Of a DNA stretch of 64,000 nt, positions 24,052 through 37,500 are shown in pieces. A model generated the notes under the pieces. The model made no database searches and was not told the DNA's origin. It worked only from the letters and a program-made list of their open reading frames with translations. A program made the translations under genes and the position numbers. The stretch spans positions 56,364,501-56,428,500 of the forward strand of contig CM077593.1 in assembly GCA_039654915.1 (NCBI GenBank). Reading direction: 5' to 3'. Within the stretch, counting starts at the first letter, position 1, and the number at the start of each line of letters is the position of its first letter. The stretch comes from Aquilaria yunnanensis (taxonomy: Eukaryota > Streptophyta > Magnoliopsida > Malvales > Thymelaeaceae).

Positions 24052-26656
24052 TGTTATGGACCTCCTAGTAGTCAGCACTCTCGAGAGAGGTAAAATGTTC
24101 TAAATTAAGTTTAGAACTTTAATTTCAAGTTTACAAAGCTAGAATAAAGGAGTTACAAAAAATTCACTAAGTTCCAAGGAGGTTTAAGCACTAGATGAAG
24201 AGCAGGGGCAAAATGGTAATTTTGCATCCTGAGTAACCGGGCGGGGTCCCGAGTATTTTAAGTTAAGTTTTGTAACTTAACCTTTAACCTTAACTCAAAC
24301 TTGAAACAATAACAAGAATTAATCAAGAAATGAGCATGTGTTAAAAGATGGGGGTTTATGTGTTTAAGGGTTGTAACTTGGATGGCTTAACGGGTTGAGT
24401 GAGGGTTTAAGAAGGGAAAGGTGGCTAATGGCTGCCATAACCACGTTTTCCCCTCTCAAGCACTCATTTATCTCTCAATTCAAGCTAGAAATCAAATGAT
24501 CTTGATTCCTATAGTTTAGAGGCTTGAAAGCATGATTTCTCTACTCCCCTATTTTTGATACGTGGTAAGCATTGTGTTCTTGGTTAATTCTATGTTATTT
24601 GAGTGATTTGAGGTTTGGGTTTTGGTTAGAGAGGAAGATTGTGATGTTTGGTGCTTTGGTTTTGATTGGAACTTAGGTGAGGATTTCTTGCACTTGGTTG
24701 CTTGAAAAGAGGAGTGATTCTAGCTTGTATCTTGGAGTTGAGATAAGGGAGTAGTGTTTTTAAGCTTGAACAATGCTTGTGGCTTGAGTTTGTTGTAAGA
24801 AATTGATTGAAATTAGCCATAGCATTGAGTATGAGTTTTGGTTGAATTGTGGTGAACTATGAGGTTTGAGGAAGATTTGATGATGTTGTAGAGCATCATT
24901 AATGGCATTGTGATAGTTGGTTATGTTCCTTGCAACATGAACTAAGTGTGTGTGAAGTTTGGTGGCATTTTATGCATGTTTGATATGTGTACTAAGTAGC
25001 CAAAGGTCATAGCAGCAAAATGCGTGCCAATTCTGCAGTTTCGTAGATTGGTGACGCGTCGCCAAGAGGTACCCATAATTGGCAACACGTTGCCAATTGG
25101 AAAAAGGTTCACAAAATGTCGACAACTGTGGTGACGCGTCGCCAAGACAGCAATGGAGACCCGATTTTGTTTTTAGCATAATGTTTCGCTCGAGTGTCCG
25201 ATTGAGGTGATTCAAAGTTCCACGCAAAGCTAAGAGGGAGTACTATTACTTCCAAGTTTTTGAAACATATAAAATGCCCCAGATTTAAAGTTGTTTTGAA
25301 TCAAAGTGAGGATAATTTTTTTAAAGGCAGAATTTTGCACATTTTGCTTGGATGATTGAGGTGAGTCCCAAGGAGGTCCTTTGGGTACCTTGGCCCTCAA
25401 GTATGCCAGGGGTACTTCGAGACTTCCTGAAGTCCCTCGAGAAGTGGGAGTTTCCTTGAGTTTTGAAAAGTTTTGAGGTTACTTGTTGAGTAAGCAAGGA
25501 AACTAAGTTGCAAGCGAATATAACCAAGTGTCATGAGCTTGAGGTGTAAGTTTTAGAACCCTTGGCAACCTGGCAGTGTTGGAAATCACGGGGTTGTAAG
25601 GAGAGGCTTCAAATGCACCGAGGTTATGATGTTTAATAACCTAGTTACATAGTTCTCACCACAATTCCCTTGCACAACAAAGTTAGGGAGAGGTTATATA
25701 ATAAGTCAGGCGTAAGCTAAGGCTTACGAGGCACAAGTCGAGAGCTAGACTTGTGAGCCACGGAGTGACGCCCATGAGAAAGTAAGAAAATTATGTGAGG
25801 AGTGGTCCTCCGGGATCCGAGCATGCATATCCATATATTTACATAGATGAGAGGTCCTTCACACTGCGAGAGCTAGCAGAGAGTATGCATGAGTTATTTC
25901 ATATCTGTCGACAGTTTTACTGTTGGTACATGAGGTTAGCCCTTACTGAGAATCTTGGATTCTCACCCTTACTGTTTTGTTGTGCAGATATAGGAGGAGT
26001 TGGGCTGAGTGACCGTTGAGGGTACTCTAGTAGTATTTTTTGGTGCATAGGTAGAATACCTGAGTTTTGATGATTCTAGTACTTATTGTTTGGATGTTTG
26101 TTGGTCTTGCACAGTACTAACTAAATTGCTCATTGGTTACAGAGCTTAGTGCACATTGGACATAGTCAGGCATAGATAGACCTAGTTGGATCTAGAGGAG
26201 TCTCTAAAGCTTGCCACTGGGATTCACATCCAAGGTGGGAGTTAGTATGAAAAGATCTCAGTAGAGGATTTTGTATGTGTACATAGTACTCTAGTTGCCT
26301 CCTTAGTTATGAAATGAAGAGTCATGGACTCGAGGATTGCTTTCTGGGCGGGGGCATTAGCTACTATATGTATGAATGCTTACGCATGTTGCTATGTGTA
26401 GTTAACTCATATAAAGGTTGATTTGTATACTTTGACTGCTCTACTTATTTTATATGAAAAAATTGTGGCCACATTAACATTTTATGGTTTTAAATAACCC
26501 GTCAAAGCATAAAGAGCATGCATCTTGTATATTCTAGGATAATCAACTAGTGACATAGATTTAATCTGCGCACATATCAATGAGTACCAACTGCAATCCA
26601 CCGTGAGAGCAAGTTCTCACAGGTGTCCTGGGCAGGGGCCAGGGACGGCCCTGTCA
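24052..26656 (+). mobile_element. Solo LTR of B-like family (B3) inside element A
   Basis: 2605 bp from TGTTATGGACC to GGCCCTGTCA, flanked by CAATG (24047-24051) and AAATG (26657-26661), a TSD with one mismatch. Its ends resemble the other B LTRs read on the reverse strand (TGTTAT... and ...TGTCA), so it is in plus orientation, opposite to its host element. It contains two copies of GTGACGCGTCGCCAAG (25051-25066, 25131-25146) separated by 64 bases. No coding region. Confidence 0.83.
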
Positions 26657-26662
26657 AAATGT

Positions 26663-27690
26663 ACATTGGAGCTAACTTATTTTGCCAAACCTAATAGTGT
26701 CTTGGTTGGTGATACTTAGAGCCACACTTTATCACCAACTTCAAACTCCAAGTCTTTTCTACTTTTGTTCACATAAGCAGTGGTTCTTTCATTGGCTGTC
26801 TTTAACCTATACTGTATCTTCTTGATTTTGCTTGTTTCTTCAATAATCTTAGGACCCAATTCTAACCTATCTGAGGCTTCTACCCAACAGTGGGGTGTCA
26901 TGCACTTTCTCCCATAAAGAGCTTCATAAGGTGTCATACCAATGGTGCTTTGATAACTGTTATTGTAAAAAGAATTCCACCAAAGGTAAGTGTTGGTCTC
27001 ATTCTCCCTTGAAACCTAAGACACAACTCCTAAGCATATTTTCTAGTATCTGAATCATTCTCTCTATTTTTCCATCCATTTGAGGATGGTAAGTAGTGCT
27101 CAGGTAAATTTTGGTTCCTAGTGCTTTATGAAAAGCACTCCAAAATCTAGCTATAAACCTTGGATGTTTGTCTAATACTATGGAGTTTGGCATTGCATGC
27201 AACCTTACTATCTTCTTGACGTACATTTATGCAAATTTTTCTAGTGAGTTTGTGATCTTCATTAGCAAGAAGTGGGCACACTTTGTTAACCTATTCACAA
27301 TGACCCAAATTGTGCTATGCCTTAATCTAATCATAGGCAACCCATAATGTTACCCACTTCCTCACTAGAATAGGCAAACTTGGTAATGTTCCCGCCAGTT
27401 TCTAATGCTCTACTTTTACCCTTTGGCATGTGACACATTTAGAGACATATATGGCTATGTCCCTCTTCATGTTTGGCCACCAAAAATGTGTTTTCAAGTA
27501 TTTGTACATCTTTTCACTTCTAGGATAAATATTTAGTTTCCTATTATGAGCTTCCTCAAATATCTCAATTTCAAGTTCTTGCTCACTAGGCATGTACAAT
27601 ATGTCCTTGAAGTATAGTAATCCTTGCTTGTAGGCAAAGGATTCATACAAAGACCCTTTGTCTTTTACTAAAATCTTCTTCATATTTGGG
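26663..27690 (-). pseudogene. Element A integrase, zinc and catalytic core
   Basis: The zinc region (27402-27683) keeps the CVTC pair and EEAHNRKLNIYPRSEKM, but the second histidine of the HHCC motif (normally IHPG) reads tyrosine. The core (26999-27226) has LDKHPRF and YHPQMDGKIERMIQ, corresponding to the second Asp and the Glu of the DDE triad. 26716-26937 carries MTPYEALYGRKC and EVGDKVWL, which leads into the C-terminal tail. Reading frames are broken between these pieces, so no active integrase is made. Confidence 0.85.
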
Positions 27691-27722
27691 TATGCTTCTT
27701 GTGCCTTTATTATCTCCTCAAT

Positions 27723-29252
27723 CTACCTAGATTGAATAGTTAATTTACAGACTTGTGCTCCTTCCCTTTGTTGCCACTTACGCCAAAGGTATAACAAACT
27801 ATTCTTTTTACTAGTATCTGCCAAGGATCCACCCTTTAGCAAATTAGTGTACTTCTTATTTAAGGCATCTGCCACTAGATTGCTTTTGCCCTCAACGTAG
27901 TCAATGTTGCAATCATAGTCTTTAATATAGTCCAACCATTTTTTTTGCCTTATGTTCAACTTTTTTTGAGTGAATAAGTATTTTAGGCTTTTATGGTTAG
28001 TATATATTACAAATGAGGATCCTATTAGGTAATGCCTCCATTATTTTAAGACAAAGATCAATGCAGCAAGTTTTAAGTCATGGGTAGGGTAGTTTTGCTC
28101 ATGGGGTCTTAACTGCCTTGATCCATAATCACATTCCTTTCTTGTATTAACACATATCGTAACGCGGATCTAGATGCATTTGTATAAATGATGTAGGGCT
28201 TGCTTAGATTAGGTAGGATTAACACTGGAGCTTGAATTAACTTGCTCTTTAGCTCCTAAAAGCCTTTTTCACATTTTTTAGTCCACTTAAACTTTTGACC
28301 CTTCCTAGTTAGTTGAGTAAAGACTAAGGCCATCATGGAGAATTTTGATATAAATCTCCTATAATAGCCTACCCATCCTAGGAAGCTTCTGATTTTTTTT
28401 ATAGTCTTAGGTTTTTCCCACTCTTGCATAACCTTGACCTTTTTAGGGTTTATTCTAAGGCCTTGTGCATCAATAATGTGTCCTAGGAAAAACACTTCCT
28501 TTATCCAAAATTGGCACTCAGAAAATTTAGCATATAGCTAATTGTCTAATAGTATGTTCAAGATAATTCTTAAGTGATACTCATGTTTACTGTCATCCTT
28601 GGAATATAGTAGGATGTCATCGATAAACACCACTGCAAACTTGTTCAAGTATGGTCTGAACACAGGGTTCATCAAGTCCATAAATGTAGTAGGCATGTTA
28701 GTCAGGTCAAAAGGCATGATTGTGTGCTCATAATGTCCATATCTTATTTTGAATGCTGTCTTGGGAATATATTCCCCTTTTACCTTTAACTTAAAGTACC
28801 CTAATCTCAAATCAATTTTATAAAAGAACTTTGCTCCCTTGAGTTGATCAAATAGATCCTCAATCCTAAAGGAGTCGATACTTGTTCTTAATGGTCATAG
28901 CATTTAGTTTTCTATAATCAGTACATAATCTTGGTGATCCATCCTTCTTTTTCATGAAGAGAACTTGAGCTCCCCATTATAAAACACTTGGTCTTATGAA
29001 TCATTTTTCAAGAAGTTCACCAAGTTATTTCTTGAGCTCAATCATCTTTGTGATTGGTATTATATAAGGAGGTATGGATATTGGTGTCTCTCCATGTTGT
29101 AGTTTAATTTCAAATTCAGTATCTCTTGGAGGAGGAATACCTGGTAAATCTTTAGGAAAGACTTGTGGATAGTCTTTCACTATAGGTATCTTGCTAACTT
29201 CTTCCTCAATTTCAACGTTATTCAATGCGTAGTATTCATCTTCAAAAATCAC
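27723..29252 (-). pseudogene. Element A reverse transcriptase and RNase H
   Basis: Segments in order on the minus strand: DYPQVFPKDLPGIPPPRD (29025-29252), the [12 protein letters not shown] block and the catalytic [10 protein letters not shown] motif (28538-28810, FIDD near 28616-28627), the connection HIIDAQGLRINPKKV and SFLGWVGYYRRFI (28256-28495), and the RNase H end KWLDYIKDYDCNIDYVEGKS (27723-27959). Spacing and order match Ty3-gypsy pol. Several stops and frameshifts separate the segments. The catalytic aspartates of RT survive although the gene is dead. Confidence 0.9.
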
Positions 29253-29270
29253 AGGAATCTTATTTAATAT

Positions 29271-29640
29271 TTATAGTTTCATGCCATGCATTTTATACCT
29301 TAATTCCTTAGAATTCACTAATGCATGCACTTCATCACTAGGCAATGTGATTTCTGGTTTAACACAATCAATCTTTATACCATGCATATCCAACAAATTC
29401 ATACCCAAAACAATATCATATTGTGGAATATTCAACACAAGTAGATTAGTCACAATCTTAGTTTTTTCTACTTCTAGCTCATAGTTCTTAGCTAGTTCAT
29501 TGGTGAAAAAACATTGACTACCTGTTGTTCTTATTGATGATATGTTAGGCATGAATTCAATAGGCATTTTTATGGATTTAACCATTTTTTTAGCCACAAC
29601 AAACACTAAGGCTCTAGCATCAAACAATACACTAACAAAT
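29271..29640 (-). pseudogene. Element A aspartic protease
   Basis: A 118-codon open stretch carries the retroviral-protease pattern: a start resembling LFDSGA, a LLVLNIPQYDIVLGMNLL block, then HGIKIDC. At the active site the usual D-S/T-G-A reads D-A-R-A (MFDARALVFV), so the catalytic triad is lost even though the frame is open. It lies between the zinc knuckle of gag and RT, as expected. Confidence 0.8.
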
Positions 29641-29849
29641 ATACTGTTTAAGTAAATGTTACCTCCGAGTACATATTACTGTGATGCTTTTCATTTGTCA
29701 AGCTGAAATATTCTTCCAGCTCTTTGCACTAGTGGCCTTGGTGCCAGTGGAGGACCTCTTGGCTGATTGTTCGTTATAGGTGGCATATTAGGCCTTTTCT
29801 GGCCTTGCTCCTCTTGCCCTTTTCCTTAGACCAAAGGGCAATCGTTGAT

Positions 29850-31187
29850 CTAATGATCTAAGGAGCCATATTTGAGACATGCTTGTGTCTTAAAGTAACA
29901 TGGTTTCTTGCCATGGAATTTCTTGCATTTAGGGCACTTTGGGCCATTGAACTTTCCCTTGACCTTACTATCCATACTAAGTTGAAAAACCTTGGCAGTA
30001 CCCTTACCTTGTAGTGGCTTTTTCTACTTTCCCTGCTGACTAGTTCCCCTAGTCTACTGGGAAACTACTAGCTTTCATGCTCTTCTTATTCTACAAGTAG
30101 AGCCTTTTGTACTGCATCATGATAAGTGAAAGCATTAAATGACCTCACTGCTCTCCTGATATCAGGCTTCAAACTTCTAACAAACCTCTTGACTTTAAGT
30201 TCTTCCAACCCATGGTACTGTAGTGCATACCTCACTAGTTGATTGAACTTGTGTTCATAATCTAGAAGACTTAGGTGGTCTTGCTGTAATGCATCAAATT
30301 CAGCCTACTTTAAATTTTTTATTACATCATTGATATAATGATCCTGGAAAAGTTTGGTGAACTCTAGCCAGGTCATCTCAGACTCATGGTTTGCTCTCCT
30401 GCCCATCTGAGTAGCATGCCTCTCTCTGATGCTCCTTCACTACATTTCTACACTACTTACATGGTTGTAAGTAGCTAGAGACACTTTCGTAGTGGAGCTC
30501 ATGTGCATTCTATCAGACATCTTCTTAATAAAAGTTAGTCATTCTTCAGCCTTTTCTAGCCTAATTCTACCATCAAACTATGGAGGTCTTAGGCCCTGAA
30601 ACCTCTACAATAGTTTGATATCATCAAAGCCCTCAAGGTCCTCAGCTCTATGTCTTCTAAACTTGTGGGATTCCACTAAATCATGAGGCTCTTTGTGTCT
30701 TTTTCTTCCTTTCCTTTCATTAGACATCTCAGATTCATTCCTTATGGAATGGTCATAAGCTGAATGACTAGACCCAGATACTTGGCCATTCTTAGACCTA
30801 ACTCTTCTAGCCCTTGGGTGCCTCTTGTTTTCAGCCTTTGCTTCCTCATCCTTTTCAATATCATTTCCATAAAAAAATAACATTATTTATGTCATTTTTC
30901 CTAGGAGCTTCTTTTGTAGCTTCCTAATTCTACTTTATAGGAGTAGTTTGTACTCCTTGTGTTCCTTGTTGTTGAGCCCACAATAGCCTTACTAAGTCTC
31001 CATTGATTTGGGCTAAGTTTCTTTGCAGCTCAACCCACACTTGAGGCATGTTCAATTCAGGTGTAGGGTTCACTACTCTTTTTGCTCTAGCTTGATCACC
31101 CCTTATTGGTTCCTCATTTATGTTTCCCTGCCTTTGCTTACTAGGATGTCTTAGGGGCCCCTGATCCCCTCTCCTACTAGCAACCAT
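29850..31187 (-). pseudogene. Element A gag with zinc knuckle
   Basis: Gag starts with an ATG at 31185-31187 (MVASRRGDQG), about 160 bp inside the 5' LTR. A second open piece lies at 30605-30883. Near 29870-29950 there is a CPKC pair and a C-x2-Y-x4-H-x4-C knuckle whose second cysteine reads Tyr and which contains a stop. Capsid-like sequence between is heavily broken. Gag would form the particle and bind RNA; this copy cannot. Confidence 0.7.
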
Positions 31188-31324
31188 CTTTTTGTTTCAT
31201 GATGAACAAAAAAGCACAATATATATTGTACATTAGGTACTTGACACTTGAAGCTGACCTAACTAAGTTCTATGTATGTAACTTTGTGCATGCATGATGT
31301 AACTATATGCAACTCCAATTCAAA

Positions 31325-31344
31325 CCATACTCAAATACCAACTT
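31325..31344 (-). other. Element A primer-binding site
   Basis: Immediately inside the 5' LTR the minus strand reads TTGGTATTTGAGTATGG, close to the TTGGTATCAGAGC of the initiator-methionine tRNA PBS used by many plant LTR elements. Confidence 0.7.
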
Positions 31345-31345
31345 C

Positions 31346-33812
31346 TGTTACCATTCTGAGTACTTAAATATATTGACCATATTTAGTGTGCCCGAGTCCT
31401 AGGGCAATGAATGTTCTGTAGGGCACTAGAACATGTACACTATGTTTATCCAAGTGGCCCTCTTGGTCTTTATGCAAAATGTGTATATTGGTCCAACCAT
31501 CACACACATATTCATATACAAGTTTAATAGGAAGCATAGACAATGATCAAGACCACATCTCATGTTAATATGGCATTCATGCAAAGTTTCAAGCACTTGC
31601 TCAATTTACATGTACACTTGGTGCATAAGGTGCCCATTTCATGTGTCCAAACTTTTAGATCGTGTCCAACTCAAATTCTACCCACACCTCCTATGCCCTA
31701 AAGGTTTTAAACCCTTTAATATACTTAAACATTCATAGGGAACTAGGTTTGAGGAATTAAATTTATCTAAGTCTGATGAGTTTTACACTTAACCGGGTAG
31801 AAATGACCATATGAACAGTACACAGCAAAATCGGCCAATTTTGGTAGGCCATAACTTTAGCTACAGGGCACTAAATCTAGTTATTCAAATGCCAAATTCT
31901 TCATCTTGAAGTTTTCTAAAGGTGGTCAAAATTTTATAGCCAAACTTATTAAGTATAGAAAATTATGGCTATTGGAGTATAGGGTACCAAATTTTAACCA
32001 TTATTGGCCATTATGCCCCATACAAAATTTCATAGTATTCATATACTTCATTTCTAGGTGCAAAACCCACTTGGCAGTGTCCATACATGTCTTAGACACA
32101 TAGAAAAGCCATTCTCCTAAATTCAGAACCCTTCTAACTAGCATACATAAAAATGCCATCAAAACAACCCATAAACACCATATGGACAACATTGTACATA
32201 CACTTCAAACTACACTCCATTGTTCCATATATCATTCTCACACTACACATACAACATACCTAGTTCATTTACATGCATTCTGGTACTACATACATGCCAA
32301 TACTTAGCTTATATGTACACTAAGCCTCTTGGAGGGCTTCAAGAACATTGCGCACTCTAGAAACTTGAAGGGACCAACTACTATGTAAGGCAGAAAGTAC
32401 CATTACTAAAAATAACTAATGTGATAAAAAAATTATGAAACTTTTCTGTTCACTACTATACATATTGAAGTTAATATAATTGAAATTTCACAGAAAAATT
32501 CAAACCACAGCTATTAGTTTGAATGATCTCTTTTAGGTGCTTCTAAAATGGACAAAAAGGGGGGTAAGTTCCTTTAAAAAACTTAGTAAGAGTTTATCAT
32601 TAAAATGTTGAATTGGTAAGGGCTTATCATTAAAATGTTGAATTCCCAGCTATATACCTAAAATCCAAAGATGTAAAAAAATAAAAAAAACATACAAAAA
32701 TATAGCCATCCAAATGCACAAACAAATAGAACACAATCAAATGTAATACTGGCAGCAACACATCGTTAGGGTTAGTTCACAAACATTCAAATAAACATTA
32801 TGTAATCACTATGGTAGCCCTCCTCAAGCTAATGGTTGGTGTTAGGAGGTTAATGGGTCTTAGTTAGTACTAACCTGGGCTCTAGAAACCCCTAGAAACA
32901 ATACCATCTTAGTACATGAAAAACAGTCAGGCCAAAACCTTGTTCATGTACTCTCCCTCAACCTTTACTTGGTTCCTTGAGCTTTTTGCTCTCTTCCAAG
33001 CATGATATTAGCTTCATGGATGCTTGATCATCATTTTATGACAGTAAACAATCATGAAACACAAAGATAAAACCCTTACCTTATGTTGTGAAGGCTGAAT
33101 ATACCAAGTATTGCACAATAAACCCAAAAACTAGGGTTTTTCTTGTTCTTGGTGCATCTGATTGCATTCCTTTTTGATTTCATGAAAGCTTGAGTTGTGG
33201 TGTCTATGGAAGCTAAGGAAGGAGGCTATGGCTAATGATGGCCAAAATGGCCAAGGGAAGGCAAGAAATTCTAGATATTTTCTTGACTTGATTAGTTTAA
33301 CCTTAACCCTCACTTAGGTCATTATACGTATGACTTAAGTAAAGACTTTTTGGCTAATCCTCAGCCAATGTTTTTGACTATGTGAACTAGCCATGGAAGG
33401 GTGGGATAATAATAAAAATGATCCCATTTGACCTTTTTCAAAGATCATCTCTTCCTTAAGTTTTTTTATGGACACTTATATGCCAAGTTGTTCTAGGTTT
33501 GTAAACAATTAGCATTTGCTTCCTTTATGCAATTCAGCCCCAACAAATGTTTTCATACCATTCAAATCCTTCCAAAATCTTTCTTTTAACATTATACAAT
33601 TGAGTACCAAAGTCTTAAAATCTTACAATAAAGTCCATAGGTTACTTGTAAAACAAGTAATCCTTTAGGGCTTCCTTGAGGGCCAAGTAACAATTGTGTG
33701 AATCTTTTAATGAGATGTAGATTATATACTTTACCCCTCACATTTCATTCATTATGGTGAAAATTATACTATATAATAGTTTATAACCAATATGGATTTG
33801 GAGGTGGTAACA
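31346..33812 (-). repeat. 5' LTR of element A
   Basis: 2467 bp. On the minus strand it starts TGTTACCACCTCC at 33812 and ends GGTAACA at 31346. It is nearly the same length as the solo copies A1 (2492) and A2 (2493), which confirms the boundaries. The pentamer just outside is ATTAA (33813-33817); its partner was lost with the truncated 3' LTR. Confidence 0.9.
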
Positions 33813-34593
33813 ATTAATGAATAAGATCTCAAAATAATGATGATGTAGGAAGTGGTGATGATGATAATATTTTTGATGTGGTGGATAGAGATAAAAGTTG
33901 CCTAATCTAAATGCACAACTTTTCTACAATGGTGCATAGAAAATACAATGTTGCCCACGATAGCACAATTATTGAATTGTAAAAATTAGGACAATATATC
34001 TGATCGTTGCTTTAGTCGAGTGCTTTCATTAATGAAATAGATGATGTTGAAAAATTGTAGAATTTCAAAAATGCCATATAAGAAGAAGTAGGTGACTTGG
34101 GGGCTTGGTTTGCCATATATCAAAATTCATACGTGTGGGAATAGTTATATGTTATTCTATTGTAAAGATAAAAATTTGACATGTTGTCATATGACTGGGA
34201 GATTGAGATATAAAGAAAGAAGAACCAATGGAAAAAATAAATTGATTTTGAAGAAAGTGTCATGATATCTTCCAATTACAAAAAAGGTTAAAGCAGCTCT
34301 ACATGTCATCCAAAGCCACCAGGCACGTGGCATGACATATTTTCAACATGTTGACTAATGATGGCAGTATTAGGCATCCATGTCAGTCAAAAGCATGACA
34401 TTATATTAATAAAAAATTTCCATCTTTTATGAGACAAATCAGAAATTTTAGTCTTGGATTATGTACAGATAGATTCAACCTGAACAATGTTATTGGCAAA
34501 ACATACACTATATAACCTATCTTTGTAGTTGTTTATAATTTGCCACCAAAACTTTGCTTGTAGGAACCTTGTATCTTTATGACCTTGCTAAAG
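33813..34593 (+). pseudogene. CACTA (TNP2) transposase relic, block 2
   Basis: Plus-strand fragments in TNP2 order: CGNSYMLFYCKD near 34135, LQKRLKQLYMSSKATRHV near 34280, DGSIRHP near 34365, NFSLGLCTDRFNLNN near 34445, YNLPPKLC near 34535 and CIFMTLL just before the junction at 34593. These match the conserved middle of plant CACTA TNP2 proteins (YMSSKTA, LGLCTDGFNPFG, YNLPPWLC). Frameshifts and stops are frequent. It is separated from block 1 by element A and from block 3 by B2. Confidence 0.87.
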
Positions 34594-37500
34594 TGACACA
34601 CCACTTATGGCCCTGGCAAGGAAGCCTATGAGAACAAGTTTCATACTGGTTGCAATTGGCTAATTATTTATTTGCACCTTGGTTAAAACTTCATGCTACT
34701 AGCTGTTTAACCTAGGAATGCAATTATGCATGCAGGAGTTGCTTTGACTTGAGCAAGTAGAAAATCATAAAACATTTATATAGCCTAGGCATTTCCAAAA
34801 AAATCAAAGTTAAAAAAGTCAAAGGATGTAAAACCTTTATAGGATCAACATTAATCCTACATATAATTAACCGCATATGGGCATTTAAACAATGGTGGAC
34901 TATACTATACACCCAAAAGCAACCCTAGAGTTCATAAGTCTATTCATACACATTGGAGGCCACCAACATACAACATACATAGACGAGATAGGTATTACTG
35001 ATATCCAATCAACTAGCTTCCACCATACATAAGAGATCCTAATGGCAAGCCTCAATGATCCTCCATATGCTTACTAGCCTTTGAAACAAAAACTACCACA
35101 ACAATCCTTAATGATTGTTGGGTTTATCAACCTCAATTTCTGCACAACATGAAACTAAGGGAGTGGGAATCTTATGGTTCTCAGTAAGGGATCTTCAACT
35201 TGCAAGAAGAACACTAAGGACAACAAATATATATGTATATGTAATGTACTGTGAGCTTACACAGTGTGAGGTTAAACCTATGCGCATATGTTTTAGTCCC
35301 TTTGGACTTGTCCTCTACCTAGTCCTTAAACTACAAGGCAAAGCCTTGTCAACTAGCAAGTATTGCTTACTAGCCTAACTAGTGAAATTCATCACTAGTT
35401 CTGACCGCCCTTATGTTGTATAGGTGAACATGGTGGATGCACCTTGCTTGAGTTCTAAGGAACCCACTAGATGTACTAAGCCTCCACATAGTGCCACAAG
35501 TCCTTAGACTTATTTAGGTCACTTATGTACTAAGCTTCCACCTGAAACCCTTACCAAGAGTGCACTAGGTTCTCACTTACACCTCAAGTAATCTTGGCTA
35601 GGCAACAAGTGCACTAAACCTTTACTCAAGGCACATACCTATCCACCATTACTTAGTTCACACTAATGGAGCAGTAATGACCATGGTTGAACTCATTTAC
35701 TAGTTTTTTTGGAACCCACTTAGGTGCACTAAGGTTCCCACATCGGCGCTTTAAATTCAAAGGCCCAACTAGATTTCTGATGGTACTAAACCTTGCACCC
35801 TACTAATGGTGCTGTATTGTGGTAAAACATGTCTTCAATTTGGACTAAAATTGTTACCACCTCAACTAATGGGAAAATTACAGTATAAAGGCATAATGGT
35901 TATAAACCATCATTTAATGTAATTTTCACCATAGTGGATGAAATGTGGGGGGTAAAGTGAATAATCTACACCTCCTTAAAAGATTACAATGGTTACTTGG
36001 TACTAAATGGAGCCGTAAAGGATTGCTTGTTTTACAAGTAATCTATGGGTCTTATTGCAAGATTTCAAGACTTGGGTACAAAATTGTACAAATCTAAAAG
36101 AGAGATTTTGGAAGGATTTGATTGGTATGGAAGCAATTTTTAGAGGCTGAATTGCATAAAGGAAACAAAATCTATTATTCAAGAACCTACGACAACCAAG
36201 TGTACACTTGTTCACAAAAATAACTTAAGGATAGGATGATTTTTGACAAGAGTCAAAGGTGGCCATTTCTAGTATTATCGTAGTTTTTATTTCCAGGTTC
36301 TAAGGTCAAAAAGATGGGCTAAAGATTAGCCAAAAAGTCTTTGCTTAAGACATACTTATAGTGGCTTAAGTGAGGGTTAAGGTTAAACTAATCAAGTTAA
36401 GTAAAATATTTTGATTTCTTGCCATTTTTTGGCCATTTTCTTCCCCCACTAGGCACAACCCATTCCTTATCTCCTCCACAAGCTTTCATAGCCACCATAG
36501 ATCAAGTTCTTAAGAAATCACAAAGGAAAGCAACCAGATGCACCAAGAACAAGAAAAACCCTAGTTTTTAGGTTTATTGTCCAACACTTGTTATAATCAG
36601 CCTTCATAGCCCAAGGTAAGGGTTTTATCTAGGTTTCATGGTTGTTTATTGTTCAATGATGATGCCTAAACATCCATGAAGCTAAGACCCTAAGATTGGA
36701 AGAGAGCCAAGAGCTTGATGAACCAAGTTTAGGTTAAGGGGGAAATTGCACATAGGGTTTCAGCCCTATAGCTTTGGTGCTCTATTATGGCAGTGAAATT
36801 GAGAGTTTCTAAAGCTCAAATTAGTATTAACTAAGACTAATTAACCTCCTAAGACCAAGCATTAGCTTCAGGAGGGTTGCCATAGTGATTACATAAAGTT
36901 TATTTGAATGTTTATGAGCTAACCCTAATGATGTGTTGCTGGTAGCATTACATTTGTTTGTTGCTATGTTGTTTGTGCATTTGGATGTATGTGTTTGGGT
37001 ATTTGTACTATATTTTTTTGTTTTAGTGTCTTTGGATTTTAGGTATATGATTGGAGTTTGAAGATTTTATTGATAAGCCCTTACTAAGTTTCATTCAAGA
37101 AACTTACCCCCCTTTCTGCCCATTTCAGGAGCACATGAAAGAGAGCATTCAAACTAATAGCTGTCGTTTGAATCTCTCTATGAAATTTTCGGTATATTAA
37201 CTTCCATATGTTTTTTTGTAAACTGGAAAGTTTCATGATTTTTGGATTGGATTAGCTATTTTTAGTAATGGTACTTTCTGCCTTACGCAGTAGCTGGTCC
37301 ATTCAAGTTTTTGGAGTGCTTAGTGCTTTTGAAGTTCTCTAAGAAGCTTAGTGTACGTATTAACTAAGTTATTGTTGTGTATGTGGTTCATAAATGCATG
37401 TAAATGAGTTGGGTATGTTGTATGTGTAGTGTGAGAATGATATATGATTCAATGGAGTGTAGTTTGAAGTGTGTATACAATGCTGTTCATATGATGTTTA

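Larger units (their letters stand above)
23078..33812 (-). mobile_element. Ty3-gypsy retrotransposon A (near complete, dead, minus strand)
   Basis: In order on the minus strand: 5' LTR (33812-31346), PBS, gag, protease, RT, RNase H, integrase, a purine-rich tract, and a 3' LTR truncated to its first 607 bp (23684-23078). The polyprotein is broken throughout. The pol order PR-RT-RH-IN shows Ty3-gypsy, and the conserved tail after integrase (RRLRNKL, then a VKIQW block) resembles chromoviruses of the Del/Tekay type; that lineage call is inference. A B-type solo LTR (24052-26656) interrupts the integrase. The insertion splits the CACTA relic between blocks 1 and 2. Confidence 0.88.
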
